From the NCBI GenBank assembly GCA_000402835.1, contig AQRZ01000051.1, positions 26,112 to 32,986 on the forward strand: a stretch of DNA of 6,875 bases, given 5' to 3'. The notes under the pieces were generated by a model. That model saw only the letters and a program-made list of their open reading frames with translations, did no database searches and was not told the origin of the DNA. This document shows, piece by piece, positions 1 through 5,133 of the stretch (position 1 is the stretch's first letter; each line of letters opens with the position of its first letter). Made by a program: the position numbers and the translations under genes. The DNA comes from Synergistetes bacterium JGI 0000079-D21 (GTDB taxonomy: Bacteria; Synergistota; Synergistia; Synergistales; 79-D21).

Positions 1-1240
1 ATCCGGTGATCGCCTGGAGTTCGACTTCGATGGAACCATCCGGGCGAAGGGATCCCTGGAAGCCCCCCGCGATCACATCCGCGTAGTTCGGGTACCCGAT
101 GACTTTTTCCATGGCCGGAAGGACGATGATCTCGTTTGCGTTCCCTGCCGTTACGACCGCATCCGCTTCCTTCGCGGCATCCGCGAGGGACTGGCTTGCC
201 CCGTCCCTGCCCGCATACTCGTCCGTGACCAGGACCGTTTTGATCCCGGCGTTTTCTGCCTTCCTGCAGTTCATGATGAGATCGGCATCTGGATTTCCGA
301 ATCCCTCTTCGGAAATGAGAAGGCCCTCCACACCCAAAGTCTGGGCCAATTTCACCGCATAGGAGGAACTCCGTTTCTTATCCGCCAGGGTGACGTTCTC
401 GTTGGTGATGATCACCCCGACGAAGTTGTAGTCCTTCCCATGCCTTGCAGCCATTGCCTTGATGATCGGGTTGTTGAGGTGGTAGTAGGTGCTGTTTTTG
501 TCGCAGGCGGAAACGCAGTTCCCGGAAACGATGGCTCCGTCGAACACTTCCGTGTAGTTGATCAGCGTCGGCAGAATCCTCTTCGCATCGACCCCGTAGA
601 CATAGGTGTCGTGGAGAAGTCCCTGCGACTGGAGCATGTACAGGTAAGCCACCTTCGGCAATCCGGGATATTCGGTCATCGCCTCGTTCAAGGGCTTCGC
701 CTCGTAGGATTCGACCGTATCGGGAGTCGCTCCGACGGCGGATTTGGCAAGATATTCTGCGACCTTGAGGCCGGCAATCCGCAGGGAAGCCTCGTAATCG
801 TGCCTTTCCAACCCTTCGACCGGATCCACGACAAGGACCAGGTTGCACGTGTGGGCAAAAGGCGTATACTCGGCCGCCGGCCCGGACATGTCGATGATCC
901 CTTCCTGGAACCCGACCACCTTTCCGCAGGTGACGACCGCAGCTCCCTCCAGGACCAGCGTCTTCCCGTAACCGACCGTTTCCACGTCGTTAATCATGCC
1001 GGGGAAGATCCCGTTCTTTCCTTCTCGCTTGCAGCGAGGTTCGATGACGTCCTTCACGGGGATGATCCTCGTCTTCTCCCCCGGAAGGGCAAGATCGGCA
1101 TCAACCTTCAGGAAATTCGGGTCCGAACGGACCAGCCCAAGGACTTCGTCCCGGCAGACGGTAAGGATTCCATCCTTTACCCCCGTCTTTTCTCCCCAGG
1201 CCAGGCCTTTGATGCACAGCTTGTGAAGTTCAAGCTTCAC
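1..1240 (-). CDS. grdE: Glycine reductase complex component B, GrdE proprotein (3' end beyond window)
   Basis: Precursor of the two non-selenoprotein subunits of glycine reductase component B, the cytoplasmic substrate-binding part that passes glycine on to selenoproteins GrdB and GrdA for reduction to acetyl phosphate and ammonia. The frame starts at GTG 1240, preceded by AAGGGGG at 8 nt spacing; the nearby ATG is out of frame and stops after five codons. 413 codons are visible, and the family is about 430, so only some 15 C-terminal residues are missing. Diagnostic stretches are IIPVKDVIEPR (59-69), GFQEGIIDMSGP (110-121), HDTYVYGVDAK (210-220) and SGNCVSACDK (239-248). Cys242 in the last motif corresponds to the residue known in Eubacterium acidaminophilum GrdE as the self-cleavage site that yields a carbonyl (pyruvoyl-type) group on the second subunit. 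Sarcosine- and betaine-specific paralogues (GrdG, GrdI) are similar; the upstream glycine riboswitch favours glycine. It lies 29 nt after trxA, evidently in the same operon. Confidence 0.95.
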   Translation of the reverse strand, partial: MKLELHKLCIKGLAWGEKTGVKDGILTVCRDEVLGLVRSDPNFLKVDADLALPGEKTRIIPVKDVIEPRCKREGKNGIFPGMINDVETVGYGKTLVLEGAAVVTCGKVVGFQEGIIDMSGPAAEYTPFAHTCNLVLVVDPVEGLERHDYEASLRIAGLKVAEYLAKSAVGATPDTVESYEAKPLNEAMTEYPGLPKVAYLYMLQSQGLLHDTYVYGVDAKRILPTLINYTEVFDGAIVSGNCVSACDKNSTYYHLNNPIIKAMAARHGKDYNFVGVIITNENVTLADKKRSSSYAVKLAQTLGVEGLLISEEGFGNPDADLIMNCRKAENAGIKTVLVTDEYAGRDGASQSLADAAKEADAVVTAGNANEIIVLPAMEKVIGYPNYADVIAGGFQGSLRPDGSIEVELQAITG

Positions 1241-1269
1241 TTCTCATACCCCCTTCCCCATCTCGACCT

Positions 1270-1590
1270 TTAGGCGAGCAGCGCCTCGGTTTTCTGGCGA
1301 ATCCCCTCGATCGTCACATCCCCTCCGCTTAGACGGTCTTTCAGCTCACCGCCCTTGTAAAAAAGGAACGTCGGGACACCCATGACCTTCAAGGAGATCA
1401 CCAGCCGCCTGTTTTCCGCAACGTTCAATTTGCAGAAGCGCACTTTTCCTTCGAACTCCCGGGCCAGTTCCTCGACCTGCGGCAAAAGCGCCAGGCAAGG
1501 ACCGCACTTGGGGCCCCACAGGTCCACCACCACCGGCAGTTCGCTTTGAAGCACCTGTGTATCGAAATTATCCTTGTCAAGTTCCACCAT
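1270..1590 (-). CDS. trxA: Thioredoxin of the glycine reductase operon
   Basis: Small cytoplasmic thioredoxin of 106 residues, the usual family length. The redox motif CGPC is at residues 29-32, the buried Asp is at 23, the conserved Trp at 25 and the cis-proline at 73 in the segment MGVPTF. In glycine reductase systems thioredoxin, recharged by an NADPH-dependent reductase, restores the oxidised selenoprotein complex after each turnover; its place between grdX and grdE indicates that role here. No thioredoxin reductase gene is visible in the window. The residue just before the first active-site Cys is Lys instead of the usual Trp (GPKCGPC), and Cys53 is an additional non-motif cysteine. The start ATG at 1590 has a strong Shine-Dalgarno GGGGAGGTG upstream. 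The stop is TAA, 29 nt before grdE. Confidence 0.95.
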   Translation of the reverse strand: MVELDKDNFDTQVLQSELPVVVDLWGPKCGPCLALLPQVEELAREFEGKVRFCKLNVAENRRLVISLKVMGVPTFLFYKGGELKDRLSGGDVTIEGIRQKTEALLA

Positions 1591-1642
1591 CCGAATTCAC
1601 CTCCCCTCTACAGCTGATTTCCAAAACGATTCATTGAGGCCG

Positions 1643-2044
1643 CTATTGACTTTCAACCGGGAACCTGAAGCCGTATTGCCGAAGGCTTTCCTGCATCAGG
1701 TCGAAGTCGATCATCGCATAGTCCTTCTCGACGGTTTCGCGAAGTTGACCGGGTAGTGCCCAACGACCTTCATATTTTCTAAAAACCGAAATGGCGTCTT
1801 CGATCAGGGTAACGGAATCCAGGTCGACTCCAGAACCTTTCTGAGGGACAGACAGGACAAGTGTTCGAAAGGGCTGCTGGTTGGGAAGGAAGTTGCCGTA
1901 AAGTGGATGTGTCAGGAGGCGAGAACCCTGGTGAATCAAATCGCGAGCGGCAACCAGCACCTCCCAGGCGCTGGAAAGGGGAGCTCAGAGGTTGTGAAGC
2001 TTGGTTGAAATGAGGGGGTTATTCGTAAGCACGATATAAGGCAC
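1643..2044 (-). CDS. grdX: GrdX family protein with an in-frame TGA at codon 20 (possible selenocysteine, or nonsense mutation)
   Basis: GrdX is a small protein of unknown function that typically opens glycine/sarcosine/betaine reductase operons. The frame reads from GTG 2044 (Shine-Dalgarno AGGAG at 2050-2054, 5 nt spacing) to TAG at 1643, 133 codon positions. The N-terminal part PYIVLTNNPL (2-11) carries the TNNPL-type start that I associate with GrdX. Further on come RDLIHQGSRLLTHPL (34-48), a proline-rich NQQPFRTL segment and DLDSVTLIEDAI. Codon 20 is TGA (1985-1987), in phase with both halves. Without reading through TGA only an internal GTG at 1960 could start the distal part; that codon has no properly spaced Shine-Dalgarno and would lose the N-terminal motif. 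The gene is followed 52 nt later by trxA. Selenocysteine insertion, nonsense mutation and a sequencing error are all possible; family identity is firmer than the interpretation of TGA. Confidence 0.8.
1960..1978 (-). promoter_or_regulatory. Hairpin just downstream of the in-frame TGA of grdX; candidate SECIS-like element
   Basis: On the minus strand the sequence beginning 6 nt after the TGA can fold as an 8-pair stem, CTTTCCAG against CTGGGAGG (two G-U pairs), capped by the 3-nt loop CGC. The loop has a G as its second base. A hairpin inside the reading frame shortly after UGA, with a G among the first loop bases, is the general form of bacterial SECIS elements. The spacing from UGA to loop (14 nt) is at the short edge of what is usual, and the stem contains wobble pairs, so this is only suggestive. 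Confidence 0.35.
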
Positions 2045-2145
2045 GCCTGCTCCTTCCTTCCTTTCGTTGAAGGATCGAACATGGGATCAGTCAAGCATGA
2101 CCTCTTCCCTGTCGGCAGGCGCTCGCCCACTCCAGAGCCCCGTCC
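2042..2145 (-). promoter_or_regulatory. Probable expression platform of the glycine riboswitch
   Basis: This leader segment lies between the aptamer and the grdX start. Two parts are complementary: GCGCCTGC (2115-2122) and GCAGGCG (2044-2050), which overlaps the space after the Shine-Dalgarno and the first base of the GTG start. Pairing of at least 7 perfect base pairs would hide the grdX start. The same upstream element can instead fold locally as GGC-GAGC-GCC. Two further hairpins are possible: GGGA/TCCC around GGTCA/TGACT (2073-2099), and TCCTT/AAGGA just before the Shine-Dalgarno. No stem followed by a T-run is seen, so translational control is more likely than termination. A canonical second aptamer core is not recognisable here. 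Confidence 0.5.
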
Positions 2146-2237
2146 AGCCGCAATCCTTAAGCCTGAGAGTTTCAAGCGGCAACTTGCCCGCTTTTGCCCC
2201 TTCGGCGCCCCATTGTTAAAGGGTCTCTCTTGCGACT
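2146..2237 (-). ncRNA. Glycine riboswitch aptamer (gcvT-type)
   Basis: Read on the minus strand, the segment follows the glycine aptamer consensus: AGAGAGACC near the 5' end, the highly conserved core GCGCCGAAGGGGCAA (2194-2208), then AAACTCTCAGGC (CTCTCAGGC at 2161-2169) and AGGATTGC. The closing P1 stem is AGTCGCAA (2230-2237) with TTGCGGCT (2146-2153), 8 pairs including one wobble. Glycine riboswitches are usually genetic ON switches for glycine-consuming pathways. It sits about 100 nt upstream of grdX and downstream of a promoter, so it most likely induces the glycine reductase operon when glycine is abundant. Only one full aptamer is evident, which makes it a candidate singlet riboswitch. 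Confidence 0.93.
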
Positions 2238-2260
2238 TTCATCCGGATTCTTACAGCTTT

Positions 2261-2288
2261 ATTCTACATGAAAGGCTAATCGGGTCAA
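2261..2288 (-). promoter_or_regulatory. Sigma70-like promoter for the grdX-trxA-grdE operon
   Basis: On the minus strand TTGACC (2283-2288) and TAGAAT (2261-2266) are separated by 16 nt, close to the TTGACA/TATAAT consensus. Predicted transcription start near 2254 lies just before the riboswitch aptamer, giving a leader of about 210 nt. It lies between the terminator of the upstream transporter gene and the riboswitch, which is the expected order. Confidence 0.7.
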
Positions 2289-2302
2289 GAGTGCGGCTTC
2301 AA

Positions 2303-2349
2303 AGGCAAAAGGGATAGGCAGACGAGTATCCAACGTCTGCCTATCCCTT
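2303..2349 (-). terminator. Intrinsic terminator downstream of the sodium-dependent transporter gene
   Basis: A perfect 16-bp inverted repeat, AAGGGATAGGCAGACG (2309-2324) and its complement (2334-2349), is separated by a 9-nt loop. On the minus strand the stem is followed by TTTTGCCTTT. It begins 27 nt after the transporter stop codon and ends just before the grd promoter, so it insulates the two transcription units. Confidence 0.88.
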
Positions 2350-2375
2350 CGGAGTTCGTTCCTACAGGACCTGCT

Positions 2376-3719
2376 CTACCACTTCAGGCCCTTGACGAAA
2401 ATCCAGGCGATCGCAACGGGAGCCACGATCCGGACGATCCAGATCCAGGCCGTCTCCCAGGCAAACGGTGCCTTCCCTTCGTTCGTGGATTCTTTCTTCG
2501 CCCCTTCCAGCCAGACCCAGCCTACGAAAACGGCGATGAAAATTCCGCCGAGCGGAAGCAGGACGTTAGAAGAGATGAAGTCCATCACGTCGAGGAAATC
2601 CTTGCCCGCGATCTTCGGGAAATGGCCGCCAAGGGGAAGGGCGGACGGGATCCCGAGAGCGGTGATGATGCCGCCGAGCAGCCAGGAAGCCTTCTCGCGG
2701 GTCCATCCCAGTTCGTCCTTGAAGTACGCCACGCACACCTCAAGAAGAGAAACGGAGGAAGTCAGGGCGGCGAAAAAGAGCAGGAGGAAGAACAGGAACG
2801 AGAAGATCATCCCGCCGGGCATTTTCGCAAAGACGTTCGGCAGCGTGATGAAAGTCAGCCCCGGGCCCGCAGCCGGCTCGAGGCCGAAGGCGAAGACCGC
2901 CGGGAAAATGGCAAAACCGGCAAGGAAGGCCACCATCGTGTCAAGGAAGGTAACCGTGACCGCGGCGGAAGGCAGGATTTCCTTTTTGCTCAGGTAGGAA
3001 CCGTACGTGATCATGCAACCCATTCCGAGCGAAAGAGAGAAGAACCCCTGTCCGAGCGCCGCGAAAACGGCCGCCCCTGTCAGCTTGGAGAAGTCAGGCG
3101 TCAGGTAGAACTGAAGCCCCTTCCCCGCGCCAGGAAGCGTGACAGATCGAACGATCAGGATGAGGAGAATAACGAAAAGGGCGGGCATCATGACCTTGCA
3201 ATATTTCTCGATGCCTTCTCCGATGCCCTTGAAGACAATCCAGATGGTCATGACCATGAAAATGACCTGGTAGAGAACGACCTGGGTCGGGTTGGAAACG
3301 AACGCCCCAAATGCATCCCCGGCTTTGCCTTCAGCAGCAATAGCCATGAGTCCGGTAACGGACTTGATCATGTAGGCGATGGTCCACCCGGCGATGACCC
3401 CGTAGAAAGAAAGGATAATGAACCCGGCAATGACTCCCATCCAGCCGACGATGGGCCACGCGCCGCCCTTCAGTTTCTTGAAGGCCCCGACCGCGTTGAG
3501 TCCTGCACTCCGGCCGATGACGAACTCTGCGAGCATGACCGACACGCCGATCGTGAAAACGATGGCAAAATAACAGAGGACGAAGGCTCCACCACCGTTC
3601 ATGCCGGTTACGTAGGGGAAACGCCAGATGTTTCCCAGTCCGACCGCGGAGCCGGCAGCTGCCATGATGAAACCGAGGCGGCTACCCCACTGTTCACGAT
3701 TTTCCGTTCCGTTGCCCAT
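2376..3719 (-). CDS. Sodium-dependent transporter, neurotransmitter:sodium symporter (SNF/NSS) family
   Basis: Inner-membrane symporter that uses the sodium gradient to import an amino acid or similar small molecule. The 447-residue length and hydrophobicity pattern suggest 11 membrane segments, as in bacterial MhsT/Tyt1-type members, instead of 12. The family signature is clear: REQWGSRLGFIMAAAGSAVGLGN in the N-terminus running into TM1, followed by IWRFPY, a TM6 segment GQGFFSLSLGMG, and TM8 with LTSSVSLLEV, whose Thr-Ser pair corresponds to the second sodium site of LeuT. Start ATG 3719 follows GAGGAGGG with 5 nt spacing and gives the usual family N-terminus. The substrate cannot be read from the sequence; the adjacent glycine reductase operon makes glycine or another fermentable amino acid a reasonable guess. 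The gene is flanked by its own terminator and a long leader. Confidence 0.93.
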   Translation of the reverse strand: MGNGTENREQWGSRLGFIMAAAGSAVGLGNIWRFPYVTGMNGGGAFVLCYFAIVFTIGVSVMLAEFVIGRSAGLNAVGAFKKLKGGAWPIVGWMGVIAGFIILSFYGVIAGWTIAYMIKSVTGLMAIAAEGKAGDAFGAFVSNPTQVVLYQVIFMVMTIWIVFKGIGEGIEKYCKVMMPALFVILLILIVRSVTLPGAGKGLQFYLTPDFSKLTGAAVFAALGQGFFSLSLGMGCMITYGSYLSKKEILPSAAVTVTFLDTMVAFLAGFAIFPAVFAFGLEPAAGPGLTFITLPNVFAKMPGGMIFSFLFFLLLFFAALTSSVSLLEVCVAYFKDELGWTREKASWLLGGIITALGIPSALPLGGHFPKIAGKDFLDVMDFISSNVLLPLGGIFIAVFVGWVWLEGAKKESTNEGKAPFAWETAWIWIVRIVAPVAIAWIFVKGLKW

Positions 3720-3973
3720 GATATCCCTCCTCTAGGCTGATTGACTTCATGGATCTTCATTGCGTGCTACGGAAAAAACCGCGGTGTGGTCTCTCGCTTC
3801 ACCTCCCCTCAAACACCGCCGGTTGAATACAATTGCCCGCAAGATTCGAAAATACGCAATTAAGGCAATGGCATACCCATGCGGCACGAACGCTTCGTTT
3901 CAGCCTCCCGGAGCCCTCTGTAAGGATAATCGGAGCAGCGGAATTCATCAATACCCCATTTTGAACGCTGAAG
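3720..3973 (-). other. Intergenic region between the hydrolase and transporter genes; structured leader of unknown type
   Basis: This 254-base stretch has no convincing gene. On the minus strand it contains small inverted repeats, such as ACGAA-GCG-TTCGT and GCAT-GGGT-ATGC, followed by a terminator-like hairpin (3773-3822) and the transporter Shine-Dalgarno. I do not recognise a known riboswitch class, T-box or tRNA here. No convincing promoter was identified, although the AT-rich part around 3830-3865 is the likeliest place for one. Confidence 0.5.
3773..3822 (-). terminator. Terminator-like hairpin between the hydrolase gene and the transporter gene
   Basis: On the minus strand GCGGTGT (3813-3819) pairs with ACACCGC (3781-3787), extended by CC/GG across a one-base bulge, and is followed by TTTTTT (3773-3778). 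The loop is long at 25 nt and contains a purine-rich GGGGAGGTGA segment. It may terminate read-through from the nitrilase-family gene, whose stop is about 150 nt upstream, or act as an attenuator in the transporter leader, about 55 nt before its start. Confidence 0.6.
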
Positions 3974-4768
3974 TTAACTCCACTTCCGGTAGATCTCTTC
4001 CCGTCGTGAAAACCATACCGCGTTGCTCTTCCTTGCCTTTTCCACGAGGTCTTTCCGAAGCCAGGCGATTTCAGTCGCAGGCCGGTCGTCGAGCTCGAGA
4101 ATCGTTTCTCCGAAGGGGTTCAAGGCGATGCTATGACCCCCGAACTGGACCAAAGGACTTCGGTCGCATCGGTTGACTCCCACGGTAAAAAGCTGGTTTT
4201 CCATCGAACGAGCGGCGTTCAGGGTTTTCCAGATGCGGATGTGTTCCGCGGGCCAGGCTCCTACTACAACGAGAAGCCGAACCCCCTTTTCAGCCAGGTA
4301 ACGGCACAATTCCGGGAACTCGACGTCGAAGCAGACCAGGACCCCTGTTTTCCAACCGAAAAGATCGCAAATTCCCAGCGTTGTCCCCGCCTTGAACCCC
4401 TCCCCCTCGAAAAAAGAAGGGAAGACGTGGATCTTGTCGTACCTCAGGATGACGTTCCCCTTCGGGCCGATCACGTGGCAACGGTTCAGCAGGCCCTCCC
4501 TGCAACGCATCGCCACGCTTCCCGCGACGATCGCCATTTCGTGCCGCTTTGCCAGTCGAGTGAATTCCGAGAGGATCAGTCCTTCTTTCCGAGCGGGATC
4601 TTCCCTTTCCCGGAGAAGGAAGGTCTGGTTCCACAACTCGGGTAGAACTGCCACCTTTGCACCGTTTTTCGCAGCCCGGTCTGTCTCTTCGACAAGAGCC
4701 TCGAGATTGGCTGCCGGGCTTTTACGGGAAATCGCCGCCTGGACGAGAGCGACCGGCAAAACCTCCAT
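3974..4768 (-). CDS. Carbon-nitrogen hydrolase, nitrilase superfamily
   Basis: Predicted soluble amidohydrolase of 264 residues, typical for single-domain members that hydrolyse the C-N bond of amides or carbamoyl compounds. The catalytic Glu-Lys-Cys triad is visible: Glu44 in VLPELW, Lys112 in YDKIHVFP and Cys146 in LVCFDVEFPE; Glu121/Glu123 in FFEGEGF are candidates for the additional conserved glutamate. The start at ATG 4768 is preferred because AAAGGGGAAAGA precedes it and the family normally begins just before a VALVQ-type first strand. A longer frame reaches 4831 but would add an atypical charged leader and would overlap the proposed promoter. The substrate is not determinable; omega-amidase-like or N-carbamoyl amidohydrolase activities are possibilities. 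It is divergent from the hyp operon and precedes the transporter gene on the same strand. Confidence 0.9.
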   Translation of the reverse strand: MEVLPVALVQAAISRKSPAANLEALVEETDRAAKNGAKVAVLPELWNQTFLLREREDPARKEGLILSEFTRLAKRHEMAIVAGSVAMRCREGLLNRCHVIGPKGNVILRYDKIHVFPSFFEGEGFKAGTTLGICDLFGWKTGVLVCFDVEFPELCRYLAEKGVRLLVVVGAWPAEHIRIWKTLNAARSMENQLFTVGVNRCDRSPLVQFGGHSIALNPFGETILELDDRPATEIAWLRKDLVEKARKSNAVWFSRREEIYRKWS

Positions 4769-4807
4769 CTTCTTTCCCCTTTCTCGGTTTCCGGAACCTT
4801 CCAGCGG

Positions 4808-4837
4808 ATTATATCGTGAACCCGTCGGCATTGACAG
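4808..4837 (-). promoter_or_regulatory. Promoter for the nitrilase-family gene
   Basis: On the minus strand a perfect TATAAT (4808-4813) lies 40 nt before the preferred ATG. A weaker -35 box CTGTCA (4832-4837) is 18 nt upstream of it. The -10 match is strong and the -35 moderate. Confidence 0.6.
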
Positions 4838-4859
4838 GAACCCCCCCTCGAAGGATGAT
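4831..4859 (+). promoter_or_regulatory. Promoter for the hypCDE operon
   Basis: Consensus -35 TTGACA (4831-4836) is followed after 17 nt by GATGAT (4854-4859), which matches TATAAT in four of six positions. GATTAT (4857-4862) is an alternative -10 with a long spacer. It would give a leader of about 30 nt before hypC. Confidence 0.5.
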
Positions 4860-4893
4860 TATGTTCCTCAGTAGCCTTAGGGAGGGAAACAAA

Positions 4894-5133
4894 ATGTGCC
4901 TTGCCGTACCGCATGTCCTTGTCGAGATCACAGGCCCCTGCACCGCCATCGGCCGGGCTGGAACCATCGAGGTGGAAATCCGGACCGACCTGCTGGAAGG
5001 GGCTCGTCCCGGAGATCGTGTGCTGGTGCATGCAGGCTTTGCGATCGAAAAGCTCCAGCCGGAAGAAGCCACAGAGATCGAGGCCCTTTGGGAAGAAATC
5101 CGGGCTCTTTCAGGGACACGGCAAAATGGGTGA
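4894..5133 (+). CDS. hypC: [NiFe]-hydrogenase maturation chaperone HypC
   Basis: Small chaperone of 79 residues that works with HypD to build the Fe(CN)2CO group and deliver it to the hydrogenase large subunit. The N-terminus MCLAVP carries the essential Cys2 (after Met1), and GDRVLVHAGFAI (40-51) contains the conserved His46. The start is fixed by Cys2 having to follow the initiator Met, and by AGGGAGGG (4879-4886) just upstream; the open frame extends further 5' but that part is not HypC-like. The stop TGA lies inside hypD, an 8-nt overlap that suggests translational coupling. It is the first gene of the hypC-hypD-hypE operon. Confidence 0.96.
   Translation: MCLAVPHVLVEITGPCTAIGRAGTIEVEIRTDLLEGARPGDRVLVHAGFAIEKLQPEEATEIEALWEEIRALSGTRQNG

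Noticed and set aside
440..1273. Long open frame on the plus strand opposite grdE (277 codons)
   Set aside because: The minus strand encodes a clear GrdE across the whole interval, with Cys242 in its expected place; the plus-strand frame has no recognisable domain and is a by-product of GC-rich codon use.
1643..1960. Short grdX starting at the internal GTG 1960
   Set aside because: It lacks the N-terminal TNNPL region, which is present upstream in the same frame, and its GTG directly abuts the purine run, so there is no usable Shine-Dalgarno spacing.
1985..1987. Genome-wide reassignment of TGA to a sense codon
   Set aside because: hypC and hypD end in TGA at positions that give normal protein lengths and tight gene overlaps, so TGA is a stop in this genome.
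2622..3740. Plus-strand open frame of 372 codons opposite the transporter
   Set aside because: Its product is low-complexity and highly charged, the mirror of a hydrophobic membrane protein; the minus-strand symporter is unmistakable.
4769..4831. N-terminal extension of the nitrilase-family protein
   Set aside because: The additional 21 residues are charged and unlike the family, they overlap the TATAAT box, and a better ribosome binding site precedes the ATG at 4768.
4901..5125. N-terminal extension of hypD over hypC
   Set aside because: This part is hypC read in another frame; HypD family proteins begin close to the ATG at 5126.
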